The position numbers and the translations under genes were made by a program. Of a stretch of 64,000 nucleotides of DNA, positions 1 to 9,792 are shown one piece after another; within the stretch, counting starts at the first letter, position 1, and the number at the start of each line of letters is the position of its first letter. The stretch comes from JADJOY01 sp046331705 [NCBI: bacterium] (GTDB taxonomy: Bacteria; JADJOY01). The notes below the pieces were generated by a model. That model did not search any database, had not been told where the DNA came from, and worked only from the letters and a program-made list of their open reading frames with translations. The stretch lies in assembly GCA_046331705.1 (NCBI GenBank), contig JAXLQJ010000003.1, positions 1-64,000 of the forward strand. Direction: 5' to 3'.

Positions 1-738
1 CGCCGACCTTCCATGAACGCTCGCCCCCTCGAGAACAACGTTGGTTCGACGCCCCTGCCCGTGCCGGACGCGGCAAGGAGCCGCTTTCGTCGGGCCGATC
101 CCGCCAAGCTCCCGTGGCAACGTGGCGCTCGAGTGACGCGCGCTGGTTGCCGATCGCCGACGGTTCGCGGAGTCATCGGAAAGGTCCTCGTACGCCCCAC
201 ACCCCGGCGTCTCCCCGAATCACCTCGCTCGACAGAGGTCCAGACCGCATGCAGCTCGTCGCGTTCCCGAAGCACGTCCCGCGTGGAACTCGGCCCAAGA
301 CCCGGCGATTTCGGGCGGCCCATGGTTGCAGAGAGTTCGGTGGCTGTCCACGAAAACACGCCACGGGAAGTGCGCCCGCCTGCGGCAGTTGCGGCGGCGG
401 GTCAGGCGGCAAAAAGTGCAGGGCAGAACGCCCCCGCGCCCGGCGCATCCGCCCGCGACGAACGAGCACGGTCGTCGTCGGAAGTCGCCACACCTTTCGG
501 CAGCGCAGCAGGGCAGCGACGGCCTCTCGCTGAACGCAGCACCTCGCTGCCGAGCCGACGCCACGCTTTCGTGCGGGCGAGCCACGACGCGGCTTTCGAT
601 CGTCTTCGCCACCGGGCCTCGTCCAGCGAGCGGACGGTTTGGCGTGGCTCGATCACGACGCGCGTGGCTCACCTCTTGCACCATGCGATCTTCCCGCCGG
701 ACCGCCGCGCGCGGACCCTGCGCTGTCGGGCCGTTGCC
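1..738. other. Region without a supported gene
   Basis: No reading frame here looks like a real protein. The frame of the downstream sensor kinase stays open back to position 13, but that upstream translation is rich in Arg, Ser, Pro and Ala with no recognisable domain, and the hydrophobic N-terminus of the kinase begins at 739. It most likely holds the promoter of the kinase gene and perhaps the end of something outside the window. Confidence 0.5.
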
Positions 739-3012
739 ATGCCGATCGCCATCGTCTTACCGCTCGTCATGGCCGCGCTGGCTGCGTTCAGCGGGCTCAT
801 CTTCCTGGCGACGTGGCTTCGCGGGGCCTCGGACCCGACGAGCCGGAGCTTCGCCGTCGTCGCGTTCACCGTGGCGGCGTACGATTTCGCGTGCGCGATG
901 CTCTACTCCGCCGCCGACCCGGTGGAAGGCGCGCCGTGGCAATACCTCCAGATCCTGTGCCTGCCGTGGATGATGCTGGCGGCACTCGACTTCGTGCTGG
1001 CGTACGCCGGCAAGCGTCCCACGTGGCCGGTGCGCGTCGTGCAGACGCTGCTCGCGACCACCGGGGTCGCGCTGCTCGTTGCCGGACCCACGAGCGCCCT
1101 CGACTTCGCCTCCACGCAGGTGAAGCGAATCGAGATCGCGGGAACGTTGGTGGTGACCTATCCCGAATGGTCGCTGCGCTGGCCGGCGATTCTCGTGCCG
1201 GTGTGGTCCTTCCCCATCGGCGTGTGGGGGCTCCAGGAGGCGACGCGGCTCTATCGTTCGGGCGACCACCGGCGTGCCCGCGCGCTGATCGTCGCCGTGG
1301 GGGTCTACTTCGCCGGCGCCCTCAACGATGCGCTGGTGGCCCAGGGCAGCTACGTCTTCGTGTACCTGATCGAGTACGCGTTCACCGCCTTGGTGCTGGT
1401 GATGACCGCGCGGTTCGTCGACGAGGTGGTGAGCGCGGCCGCCGCGCGTGAAGCGCTCGTGCTGAGCGAGGAGCGGCTACGCGCGATCTTCGAAGGCGTC
1501 AACGACGCGATCTTCCTCCACGACCCGCGCACCGGCGCCATCCTGGACGCAAACCCCAAGGTGACCGAGCTCTATGGCTACACGCGCGAGGAGGTCTGCC
1601 GGCTCGCGATCGGCGATCTGAGCACCGACGCACCGCCGCACACCCAGGTGGAGGCCCTCGAGTGGATCCGGCGGGCGTCGCGGGGCGAGACGCCGGTCTT
1701 CGAGTGGCAGGGCCAGCATCGCGAGGGTCGCGCGTTCTGGGTGGAAGTGAGCATGCGACGCGCCACGATCGGCGGAAACCAGCGGGTGCTGGCGCTGGTC
1801 CGCGACATCTCCGAGCGCAAGCGCGCCGAGGAGGAGCACGCCCGACTTCGCGGTCAGCTCGAGCACGCGATGAAGATGGAAGCCGTCGGTCGCCTGGCCG
1901 GCGGCGTCGCGCACGACTTCAACAATCTGCTGACGGCGATCCTCGGGAACGCCGAGCTCTGTCTCGCCCAAACGGGCCCGGCAGAACCGATGCACGGGAA
2001 GCTCGACGACATCGCGCGCGCCGCTCGGAGCGCTGCCAGCCTGACGCGCCAGCTTCTTTCGTTCTCGCGAAAGCAGATCCTCGAGCCGCGGACGATCGAC
2101 CTCAACGCCCTCGTCGCGCGCTCCCGGCAGATGTTGCGGCGCCTCATCCCCGAGAACATCGAGCTCGAGACCGCGCTCGCGGACGACCTCCATCCGGTCG
2201 AGATGGACGAGGCGCAGCTCGAGCAGATCATCGTGAATCTCGGCGTGAACGCTCGCGACGCCATGCCCGATGGCGGCACGCTGCGCCTCGCGACCTCGAA
2301 CGTCGAGCTCGACGAGCACGCCGCCAGCACCCGCCCGGGCGTCGCGCCCGGACGCTACGTGGCGCTCACGGTGAGCGACACCGGCCACGGCATGACGGAG
2401 GAGGTCCGGCGTCGCGTCTTCGAGCCGTTCTTCACCACCAAGCCGAAGGGCCAGGGAACCGGGCTCGGTCTCGCGACGGCGTACGCCGCTGTCCAGCAGG
2501 CGGGCGGGTTCATGGACGTGGACTCGGCGCCAGGCTGCGGCGCTCGCCTCACGCTTCACCTGCCGAAGGCGAAAGCGTCGTCGTGCCGCGAGCAACGAGC
2601 GGTGCCCGCGGCTCCCGAACCCGCCGCCCGTGGGCAGACGATCCTGCTGGTGGAGGACGACGACATGGTTCGCGTTCTCGCTCACGAGATCCTGCTGCAG
2701 GCCGGTTACCGCGTGATCCAGGCAGCCAACGGCAACGAGGCCTGCGCGCTCTTCGCGTCCGATCGGGCGAGCATCGACCTGCTGCTCACCGACGTCATCA
2801 TGCCGGGCATGAACGGTCGTGAGCTCGCCAACCGCATCACGCAGGAGCGGCCCGGCATCCCGGTGCTGTTCGCGTCGGGCTACGACGACAACCTCATCGC
2901 CGACCACGACGTGCTCCCGACGGGGGTCAACTTCATCTCCAAGCCCTACACGCCCGCGAGCCTGCGCGAGAAGGTCGGCGGCATCCTGGCTGGTCGCGTC
3001 AGACCGGCGTGA
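739..3012 (+). CDS. Hybrid sensor histidine kinase (7TM-PAS-HisKA-HATPase-REC)
   Basis: Membrane sensor kinase of 757 residues, probably autophosphorylating on His and passing the phosphate to its own receiver. Residues 1-235 hold about seven hydrophobic segments, like the 7TM sensor regions of histidine kinases. A PAS domain follows at about 245-370. The H-box GGVAHDFNNLL has the phospho-acceptor at His392. The N-box (NARDAM) lies near 500 and the G-box (GTGLGLA) near 573. A C-terminal receiver from about 634 has acidic VEDDD and the acceptor Asp685 in TDVIMPGMNG. The start was chosen at ATG 739 because the hydrophobic region begins there. No separate response regulator is adjacent, so the output partner is unknown. 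The stimulus cannot be read from the sequence. Confidence 0.93.
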   Translation: MPIAIVLPLVMAALAAFSGLIFLATWLRGASDPTSRSFAVVAFTVAAYDFACAMLYSAADPVEGAPWQYLQILCLPWMMLAALDFVLAYAGKRPTWPVRVVQTLLATTGVALLVAGPTSALDFASTQVKRIEIAGTLVVTYPEWSLRWPAILVPVWSFPIGVWGLQEATRLYRSGDHRRARALIVAVGVYFAGALNDALVAQGSYVFVYLIEYAFTALVLVMTARFVDEVVSAAAAREALVLSEERLRAIFEGVNDAIFLHDPRTGAILDANPKVTELYGYTREEVCRLAIGDLSTDAPPHTQVEALEWIRRASRGETPVFEWQGQHREGRAFWVEVSMRRATIGGNQRVLALVRDISERKRAEEEHARLRGQLEHAMKMEAVGRLAGGVAHDFNNLLTAILGNAELCLAQTGPAEPMHGKLDDIARAARSAASLTRQLLSFSRKQILEPRTIDLNALVARSRQMLRRLIPENIELETALADDLHPVEMDEAQLEQIIVNLGVNARDAMPDGGTLRLATSNVELDEHAASTRPGVAPGRYVALTVSDTGHGMTEEVRRRVFEPFFTTKPKGQGTGLGLATAYAAVQQAGGFMDVDSAPGCGARLTLHLPKAKASSCREQRAVPAAPEPAARGQTILLVEDDDMVRVLAHEILLQAGYRVIQAANGNEACALFASDRASIDLLLTDVIMPGMNGRELANRITQERPGIPVLFASGYDDNLIADHDVLPTGVNFISKPYTPASLREKVGGILAGRVRPA

Positions 3013-3080
3013 CGAGCACGTCGAGGCGTTCGAAGCCGGCGACGAAGGGGAGCCAGCTCGCGACGTCGGCGGGCCGAGCG

Positions 3081-3908
3081 CTACTTGCTGCGGCCCGACG
3101 CCTTCTCGAGCCGCGCGACGAGATCGTCCGGCAGCCAGCGCCGCTTGGCCTTGGCTCGGTGCACGGCGTCCCACGCCTTGTCGTATTGCCCGGCCTCGAC
3201 ATAGGTCGCGGCCACGGCGCCGTACGGCTCGCAGTCGCAGGCGTCCGCGGGGGCGTCCAAGGCGATGGCGCGCTCGTAGTCCGCGATCGCGAGCTCGTAC
3301 TTCTTCGCGATCGTGTGCTGATCCCCGCGCCGGCAATAGAGCTCGGCGAGCCGCGAGCGCCCCAGACGAGCGTCGACGGCGACCAGTGCCGTGTAGTCGC
3401 GAATCGCCGCCTCGAAGTCGTTCGCTTGCTCGAGGATCAGGCCACGCCGGTCCAGGGCCAGCGCGTTGCGGCCGTCGAGCTCGATCGCCTTCGAGAAGTC
3501 GGCCTTGGCCAGCGCGCGAAATTCCTTCGCCTTGGACTCGGGCTCCAGCACGTCAGGCGGCGCGGGAAACCCTCGGTCGTAATACGTGAGGCCCCGATGG
3601 AGATACACGTCGGCGCTGGACGGATCGAGACGCACGGCCTCGCCGTGGTCCTCGACGGCCTGGTCGAAGATGGCGGCGTACTGCCGCAGCGTGAGCTTCT
3701 GGAAGGCCCTCAGATAGCGCGCCTTCTCGCCGTATCCGCGTGCCCGCTCCGTGTAGCCGGAGGCGCGCTCGTGGTCCGTCTTCGCCTTGGCGATGATGGC
3801 CGTCCCCTTCTTGACGTGCCCCTCGTACTGGCCGAGCCAATACGACTGCCCTCCGCATCCGCCGACGAGCGCCCACAGCACCGGCCATGCGATCCAGGAC
3901 CGCGTCAT
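3081..3908 (-). CDS. TPR-repeat lipoprotein
   Basis: Predicted outer-envelope lipoprotein of 275 residues built from tetratricopeptide repeats, which usually serve as protein-protein scaffolds. The start ATG at 3908 is preceded by a strong AGGAGG ribosome site. The first 20 residues are a short hydrophobic signal ending in VGGC, an acceptable lipobox. Helical repeat pairs with the TPR spacing run from about residue 90 to the end, with typical AIxDYxxAIxLD motifs. The open frame extends further upstream, but without a ribosome site or plausible signal. It is transcribed convergently with the sensor kinase. The specific partner is not evident. Confidence 0.85.
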   Translation of the reverse strand: MTRSWIAWPVLWALVGGCGGQSYWLGQYEGHVKKGTAIIAKAKTDHERASGYTERARGYGEKARYLRAFQKLTLRQYAAIFDQAVEDHGEAVRLDPSSADVYLHRGLTYYDRGFPAPPDVLEPESKAKEFRALAKADFSKAIELDGRNALALDRRGLILEQANDFEAAIRDYTALVAVDARLGRSRLAELYCRRGDQHTIAKKYELAIADYERAIALDAPADACDCEPYGAVAATYVEAGQYDKAWDAVHRAKAKRRWLPDDLVARLEKASGRSK

Positions 3909-4262
3909 GACACCTCCTGCGCAGCCCCTGGCCGCCCCACCGACCGTCGCGTCGCCATCCCGATCGGCTCCGTCTCGCCGCGATCTCGGCCCGGTCGCGG
4001 CTCGTCTCGGCGCCATCGCCACCTCCGAATCCTAACTCGCTTCCGAGCGCGGGCGCGGGCGTCTCGGGGACCGCGGAAACGCGCTCGCGACGGCGGTAGC
4101 GCCCCGGCTCGCCGGCGCGGCGAGCATCCCCACGCGGGTGTGGCGGCAGTGGCGCGTTCCGTGCCAGTCTGGCGCGCCGCCCGCCGAGCGCCGCGCGCCG
4201 AGACCTCCGAGCCTGCGTGCATCCGCGCTCACGGGGCGACCACATCACCCGAGGGAATCGTG

Positions 4263-4943
4263 ATGAACGCAACCACACGCGCCGCGCTCGTCGTCGCGGC
4301 CTCGCTCGCGCTGTGGCAGGCCGCCATTCCAGTGGCGCGCGCACAGAGCAGCGGCAACGTCCTGGCCAATGGCAACTTCGACAGCGACACCTCCGGCTGG
4401 ACCGTACCGGCAAACCCGGGGGTCTCGTTCACGCGGAGCAGCTTCGACGCGATCGACAGCGCGAGCTCGGGATCGGGGTTCGTATCGAACGGCAATTACG
4501 GCTCGCCGACGGTGGTGGCGACGAGCGCATGCCTCTCGATGAGCTCCGGCCTCGACTACGACGTCGCCGCGCACATGGCGGTGCCGGCGGGCCAGCAACC
4601 CGTCACGGGCTCGTGCGGAATGTGGGTCGACTGGTTCGACAACGATTGCGTCGGCGCCGGCTCGCAGTACCTCACGACCACGTATCTCCCCGAGATCCAG
4701 AACGTCACGCTCGACCCGGACACCATCTGGCAGCTCTTCGCGACGCGCGTGACCCCGCCCACGGCGGCCAAACTGCGGGCGCAGGTGGTTCTGCAAACCA
4801 ACCTGGTGAACAGCTATCCCGCCGCGCCGGATTTTCTCTGCTACTTCGACCAGCTCGTCCTCTCTCCGGCCGGGGGCACGCCGATCCCGCTCTTCGGAAA
4901 CGGTTTCGAGAGCGCGTTCGGCTGGTCGGCGACGGTTCCCTGA
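4263..4943 (+). CDS. Secreted protein, carbohydrate-binding-like fold
   Basis: Secreted protein of 226 residues with a clean Sec signal (about residues 1-29, cleavage near ARA-QS). The mature part opens with NGNFDSDTSGWT, the typical first strand of CBM/discoidin-like jelly-roll domains, and has four cysteines in the middle. It ends with FGNGFESAFGWSATVP, which resembles the tails of two other secreted proteins in this window (47.3 and 61.0 kb). That tail looks like the first strand of a further jelly-roll domain, or a sorting tag. Function unknown; cell-surface or extracellular ligand binding is inference. The gene is convergent with the GxGYxYP-type gene. Confidence 0.75.
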   Translation: MNATTRAALVVAASLALWQAAIPVARAQSSGNVLANGNFDSDTSGWTVPANPGVSFTRSSFDAIDSASSGSGFVSNGNYGSPTVVATSACLSMSSGLDYDVAAHMAVPAGQQPVTGSCGMWVDWFDNDCVGAGSQYLTTTYLPEIQNVTLDPDTIWQLFATRVTPPTAAKLRAQVVLQTNLVNSYPAAPDFLCYFDQLVLSPAGGTPIPLFGNGFESAFGWSATVP

Positions 4944-4995
4944 GTGACGCGCTCAGGCTGAGCCGGGAACCCCACGCCGTGCCGATCGAAGTCGG

Positions 4996-6774
4996 CTACG
5001 AGCCGCTCCCCGCGGCCTCGATCGCGAGCCGCGCGGCGGTATCGGCGGAGACCAGTCGCACGTGCGCCGGTAGATCGTGAATCATCGCCGTGAAGGAATT
5101 CTCGAGGTCGAGCCCGCCGTCGCTCGTCATGTACACGTAAGCGACGCTTCCTCGCGGGTATCCGGCGAGCTCTTTCGCCATGTCCTCCGGGCGCAAGAAA
5201 AAAGGTTCGAGGATGCCCGTCCCGCTGCCGTCGACACCGCGCCATTCTCGCGGCCGGAAGAGCGCCACCTCGCCGCCCTCCGGGCCCGCCAGCACCTTGA
5301 AGGTCTGGTTCGCTTTCCATCCCGTGAACGTCGGCAACAGGTAGGGCACGTTGACGGGGAAGATGCCCTGGATGACGCCGGTTCGGGCGTACTTCGGTAG
5401 GAAGGAAGTCTCGGCGCTGCGCCAGGTGGTGAACCACTCCCAATCGACGGTGCTCACGGTGCCGAGGATCGTGGCCGCGGCCTCCGTGCCCGCGATGAAG
5501 CGTTCTTGGTCTTCGTCGTTGAGCGAGGCCGGGTAGGCGTACAGGTACCCGCTGGGCGGAAGCATGAAGTAGTCGCGGCCGGTCTCACGGCTCTGCGCGA
5601 AGTACCACTCGAGCACGTCGGGCGCGAGATGCGTGAGATGGGGCGACATCGTCCACGTGATGGGCGCGCAGCTCTGCGAGTCTCGAGCGCATTGCGCGAG
5701 ACGATCGCGAAGCCACCGGCTGCGCGCATCGAGGATGTACTGGACGTTGTCGCCGTCGCCGACCACGAACGCCACGTAGGTCTGGCTGGGGTCGTAGACG
5801 ACCTCCTCCGGCGCGTTGCGCTCGAGCTCGCGTCCGTCCTCGATCGGCCGTCGCCGCGAGGAGAAGAACGAGAGATTGTTCACGGTGGTGGCGATCTCCC
5901 CCATGTTGCGCGACGACACGCATTGGGTCTGCGCTTCGAAGAGGTAGCCGCCGAAGACGAGCCAGTAGTCCGCGTAGCCGTAGACACCGATGGGCTTGGG
6001 CCATGGGTTCGAGCTGGCGATCTGCTCGAAGAGCTGGTGCTCCTCGGTGGGCGCGATGCACCCGTTGACCAGGAAGGTGACGAAGAGCTTCTGCGAGAAG
6101 ACGAAGTCCACCAGCGCGGCGCTGATGTCTCGCGTGACCGGTGGATCCCACACGCGGCTGCTCGAGGGATCGTAGCCCGGGTTGATCATGGCCAGGCCCG
6201 TGGTGTCGTCGACGTAACGCTCGTACACGTACTGGGTCGCCAAGTAGGGCGTGTTCCGCTCGCGGAGCTCGACGCGCGCGTCGAAGACCTCGTCTTCACA
6301 GGCCACGTCCAGCCCCTCGTCCAGGGGAACCGCCTCGAGCACGGCGCCAACGGTCAGCACGTTGGGAAGCAACCGCTGTTGCTCCCCGTACGCGTAGCGC
6401 ACGCAGCGATGGAAATCGTTCATGCAGCTCTCGAGGAACGGGGCGGGCTCGACGGTCTCCACGGGGTCGAGACCGAGATCGTCGAGCCATCGCGCGTCCT
6501 TGTCGCTCATCCGCGTGTAGACCGAGCCGCCGTGCTTGCGGTTGTAGAGACCGACGCACGCCTGCACCGCGAGCTGCACCGGAGCCGGCGTCGCAGGATC
6601 GATCTCCACCACGCGGAACTCGCGGGCGGGGCTCCCGTCCTCGCTGGACGAGCCGCAGCCGAGCGTCGCGCTCGCGAGAATCAGCGCGAGGCCGCAGACG
6701 AGAGCGGCTGTCCTCGCCCGCTGGCGCGACGGTGCTGCGTCCGCACCCGCTGCAATCGTCCTCCGTCGTCGCAT
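4996..6774 (-). CDS. GxGYxYP-type putative glycoside hydrolase lipoprotein
   Basis: Lipoprotein of about 592 residues. After an Arg-rich n-region and a hydrophobic stretch there is an ATLGC lipobox followed by Ser/Glu. The C-terminal half contains VAFVVGDGDNVQY and, later, PPSGYLYAYP. This fits the GxGYxYP family, whose members are putative glycoside hydrolases found near polysaccharide-use genes. The family function is itself unproven. ATG 6774 is used (GAGGTCAGGGA upstream); ATG 6801 is a close alternative. A family search is needed to confirm, since the match is by motif only. It acts, if an enzyme, at the outer membrane or outside the cell. Confidence 0.65.
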   Translation of the reverse strand: MRRRRTIAAGADAAPSRQRARTAALVCGLALILASATLGCGSSSEDGSPAREFRVVEIDPATPAPVQLAVQACVGLYNRKHGGSVYTRMSDKDARWLDDLGLDPVETVEPAPFLESCMNDFHRCVRYAYGEQQRLLPNVLTVGAVLEAVPLDEGLDVACEDEVFDARVELRERNTPYLATQYVYERYVDDTTGLAMINPGYDPSSSRVWDPPVTRDISAALVDFVFSQKLFVTFLVNGCIAPTEEHQLFEQIASSNPWPKPIGVYGYADYWLVFGGYLFEAQTQCVSSRNMGEIATTVNNLSFFSSRRRPIEDGRELERNAPEEVVYDPSQTYVAFVVGDGDNVQYILDARSRWLRDRLAQCARDSQSCAPITWTMSPHLTHLAPDVLEWYFAQSRETGRDYFMLPPSGYLYAYPASLNDEDQERFIAGTEAAATILGTVSTVDWEWFTTWRSAETSFLPKYARTGVIQGIFPVNVPYLLPTFTGWKANQTFKVLAGPEGGEVALFRPREWRGVDGSGTGILEPFFLRPEDMAKELAGYPRGSVAYVYMTSDGGLDLENSFTAMIHDLPAHVRLVSADTAARLAIEAAGSGS

Positions 6775-7021
6775 TCCCTGACCTCGTTCGACAAGACGCA
6801 TGGCGCTCCATCCCCGGCGGGACACCCCATCGTGGGCCGGACCCGTTCCTGGAGACGGGTGGAATAGAACACCTCCTCCGATTCGCCAACGACGCCGCCG
6901 GCTCGTCGCGTGCGCGGGTCGGGAGCCGCGACCGACGCGCGCGCTGACGGCGGGCGTCACTCCCAATGCGCTCCGCAAGCGCACGCGTTGCGCTGGCGCG
7001 CCGCGGGCGCCGCAGGGACGC

Positions 7022-8497
7022 TCAGAATCGCGGCGCCATCGCTGGCAGCGCGGCGGAGTCGATCCCCTCGCACATCGCGTTGCTCACCGTCACGTCGCCG
7101 GCGGCATCGAGCGTGACCGTCCAGATCGTGTCGTAGTCGGTGGCTGGCCACTCGGGCGCCCGTGCGGTCGCGCCGCGGCTCGCGAGCAGCGCGTTCACCA
7201 GCTGTGGGATCTGAACGTATTGCCAGGCCAGCAGCACCTCGCGGTTCGAGAATCGGCCGCCGTCGAAGAAGAGCTCGCTCGCGAGCTGCGGCGAGCTCGC
7301 ATCGGAGATCTCGAAGCTGGTCACCAGCTGGTACGGCAAACCGGTGGCGATCGCATAGGGCTCGACGGTCAACGCTGGCGCAACGTTCGACCAGACCGAA
7401 TCGCCCGACGCGCTCACGGTTCCTTGCGTGACCTGGGACGGATCGATCGAGTACACCACCTCGGGATCGATCTTGCCGCGCAACGCATCCGGAAGTCCCA
7501 GCGCGCGCCATTGACCTGCGCCGACGAAGTTGCCGTCCGCGAAGTACGGGCTGGGATGCGCATCGGCATGACGAACGATGTGAAGCACTTGGTTGACGTT
7601 CGATCGCGCCGGAATGATCACGCCATCGCGTCCACCGTTCACGGTGATGCTGAACGCCTGCTGGCTCGTGCACGGCGCGCTTGCGAGCGGCCCTCCGGGC
7701 AACTCCGGGTAGCTGGGGGACGGGTCCAGCCCGCTGTCGAACGTGGCCAGGCTGGCTCTTCCCGACGCATCGATCGACACCGCGTGAATCCGGTTGGCGC
7801 CCTCGTATTCGGCAGGCGCGCGCAAGTCGAAGCCGGCCAGCTCGTCGAGACGGGCCAGTAGCGCGCGCGTCGTCTCCCAAGGCGCCGCGAAGACGTGATA
7901 CCCGGGCACGCCGCTCGCCACGAGGCCGCTCAGCAAGGCGTCGTTGCTGGACCCTTGGTCGCGGAAATCGATGCCTTGGCAATTTCCGCACGCGAGCGTC
8001 GGAGCGACGACGCCCTCGGGCACGAAGCCCACGGCGTACGACGCGCTCACCGGGTAGCTGTCGCCGGTCGACGCGTTCGAGCCGTGGCCGTCGCTGGACA
8101 GCGTGATCTGGTTGAGCAGCGCGAACTGTTGAACCGAACCGAGCGCCGCCATGTCCGGGTAGTTGGCGCTCGTCTGCGGGCGGGTCGTCGGCTCGAGCGC
8201 GTGGATGCTCGTGACGTTTCTTTCGCCGAGGACTCGCTCCGCGAGGAACGTGGCCGTCCCAAGCGATCGCTGAAGACCCTGGCTCGTCAGGTTCGCCGTC
8301 CCTGGATCGATGTCCCCGGTATCGTGAAAGGCGAGGTCAGCGCTCACCACGAAGATCAGGTTGAGGTCGGCGGGGCTGAGCGGCTCGGGGTTTGGCGATC
8401 GCGCCGGATCGTGCCCGGCCGACGCGCCGCAGCCTGCGATCAGCGCGAACGCGAGGATTCGGAAGCACCTCGAAAAGCGTTGGATTCGTTCGTTCAT
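7022..8497 (-). CDS. Lipoprotein with two histidine-phosphatase-like domains
   Basis: Lipoprotein of 491 residues with the signal FALIAGCGA. The N-terminal half resembles the histidine phosphatase (phosphoglycerate-mutase-like) fold: LTSQGLQRSLGTATFL, then IHALEPTTRPQTSA, the usual order of helix and downstream Arg motif. Its first strand reads VVSADLAF where RHG is expected, so the catalytic His is absent. The C-terminal half has LHIVRHADAHP, an RHA-type motif, followed by GQWRALGLPDAL. It is therefore probably one inactive and one possibly active copy. The substrate is unknown; phosphate scavenging from periplasmic esters is a guess. No strong ribosome site is visible before ATG 8497. Confidence 0.6.
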   Translation of the reverse strand: MNERIQRFSRCFRILAFALIAGCGASAGHDPARSPNPEPLSPADLNLIFVVSADLAFHDTGDIDPGTANLTSQGLQRSLGTATFLAERVLGERNVTSIHALEPTTRPQTSANYPDMAALGSVQQFALLNQITLSSDGHGSNASTGDSYPVSASYAVGFVPEGVVAPTLACGNCQGIDFRDQGSSNDALLSGLVASGVPGYHVFAAPWETTRALLARLDELAGFDLRAPAEYEGANRIHAVSIDASGRASLATFDSGLDPSPSYPELPGGPLASAPCTSQQAFSITVNGGRDGVIIPARSNVNQVLHIVRHADAHPSPYFADGNFVGAGQWRALGLPDALRGKIDPEVVYSIDPSQVTQGTVSASGDSVWSNVAPALTVEPYAIATGLPYQLVTSFEISDASSPQLASELFFDGGRFSNREVLLAWQYVQIPQLVNALLASRGATARAPEWPATDYDTIWTVTLDAAGDVTVSNAMCEGIDSAALPAMAPRF

Positions 8498-9081
8498 GAT
8501 CCGTCACCGTCGTGGCCGACGGCGCGCGCCGGCGCGGAAGCCCGCGCCATTGCGATCCCGCCGGTCCCGATCCAGGTCGGCACCCCCGGATGCGGCAGAT
8601 GCAGCTCCGCTGCCAACGCCCGCCGTGGCGGCGGCTCGGCGAGCCGATCGAGCGGACCCGCGGCATCGGTGCGATTCGCGCACCCAGCGGTGACGAAACG
8701 ACCGATTTCGTCACCTCGCGGCGATCCCGCTCATCGCGCACTGGGGGAGGATCGAGGTCCCTGCCGGGTCCCTGCGAGTGACGTCACGCAAACACGACGT
8801 CCGCACCTCGGGCGTTCTCGCCCGGGCGATGGGCAGAAGGCGACCGACGCCGGGCGCCTTTTCGATTCGCCAGCGCACGAACGAGCGCAGCCCGATCGCG
8901 CCGGGAACGGGATGGCGCGCGCCAGCGCGGACGCGGCCGCGCGGCAACGCGAGCGAAGCACAGCCAGGCGGACACGCGCGCTCACCTTCGCGGCAGCACG
9001 GGGATCCGAGTACGGTTGCCGGTCCGCGCGACGCGATCCCTCGGCGGGATGGGCGAGGATCCGCGCGGTCCGAGAGCGACG
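8498..9081. other. Intergenic region between divergent genes
   Basis: About 580 bases between the minus-strand phosphatase-like gene and the plus-strand DTW gene. Several long open frames exist on both strands, but all are Arg- and Ala-rich with no domain or ribosome site. I see no hairpin or repeat that stands out. It should contain the two promoters. Confidence 0.5.
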
Positions 9082-9792
9082 ATGAGCCGACGCGACAACC
9101 ACACCGAGCGCTGCCCCACGTGCAGGATGCACGTGACGCTCTGCATTTGCGCACGGGTGCCCCGGCTCGATACGCGCACGCGGGTGACGGTCCTCCTCCA
9201 CCACCGGGAAGCGCGCAAGCCCAGCAACACCGGCCGCCTCGCGACGCAATGCCTGACGCGCAGCACCCTCGAGATCGTCGGGCAGCGTCACCGCTTGATC
9301 GAGCCGCCGCGGATCGGCGACGAAGTGCCGCTCTTGCTCTTCCCCGACGACGACGCGGTGCCGATCACTCGCTACGCGTCGTGCGAGAAGCCGATCGCGC
9401 TCTTCGTGCCCGACGGCAATTGGCACCAGGCGAAGAAGATGCGGCGTCGCGGCCCGGGCCTCGCGGAGTTCACGTGCGTGACGCTGCCCGATCCCGGTCG
9501 CAGCGAATATCGGCTGCGCGCCGAGCCCTGGGCGGGAGGGCTCGCGACGCTCGAAGCCATCGCGCGGACGCTCGGCATCCTGGAAGGTGCAGCGGGTCCG
9601 GCGATCGAGGCGGCGATGCTCGGCGTGTTTCGAGTGATGGTGGAGCGGACGCTGTGGTTCCGCGGCCGGATGCGCAACGAGGACGTCACGGGCGGGATCC
9701 CGCCGGCCGCGCTCGCCGAGGACCCGCGCGGGGCGACGACGCGCCGCGCGGCGCTGGACCTCGCCACCGCCGCCTGCCTCGACGAGGCGTGA
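9082..9792 (+). CDS. DTW-domain protein (tRNA acp-uridine transferase family)
   Basis: Protein of 236 residues of the DTW family, which in Escherichia coli (TapT) and humans (DTWD1/2) transfers the 3-amino-3-carboxypropyl group of S-adenosylmethionine to uridine in tRNA. Visible marks are the Cys-rich start RCPTCRMHVTLCIC, the HHREARKPSNTGRL block, and the signature PDGNWHQAKKM. Here the name-giving DxTW is DGNW. The C-terminal FRGRMRNEDVTGG may contact RNA. Start ATG 9082 is chosen because the conserved cysteine block begins about ten residues later. It is cytosolic. The Thr to Asn change needs comparison with homologues before activity is assumed. Confidence 0.85.
   Translation: MSRRDNHTERCPTCRMHVTLCICARVPRLDTRTRVTVLLHHREARKPSNTGRLATQCLTRSTLEIVGQRHRLIEPPRIGDEVPLLLFPDDDAVPITRYASCEKPIALFVPDGNWHQAKKMRRRGPGLAEFTCVTLPDPGRSEYRLRAEPWAGGLATLEAIARTLGILEGAAGPAIEAAMLGVFRVMVERTLWFRGRMRNEDVTGGIPPAALAEDPRGATTRRAALDLATAACLDEA

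Noticed and set aside
13-738. N-terminal extension of the sensor kinase
   Set aside because: The sequence has no domain or membrane character, while a natural hydrophobic start exists at 739.
1477-3336. Long minus-strand frame opposite the sensor kinase
   Set aside because: It is a mirror of the kinase gene's codon pattern in GC-rich DNA, with no domain or ribosome site.
4944-4995. Short GCTCA/TGAGC inverted repeat between convergent genes as a terminator
   Set aside because: The stem is only five bases and there is no T-run, so it is too weak to report.
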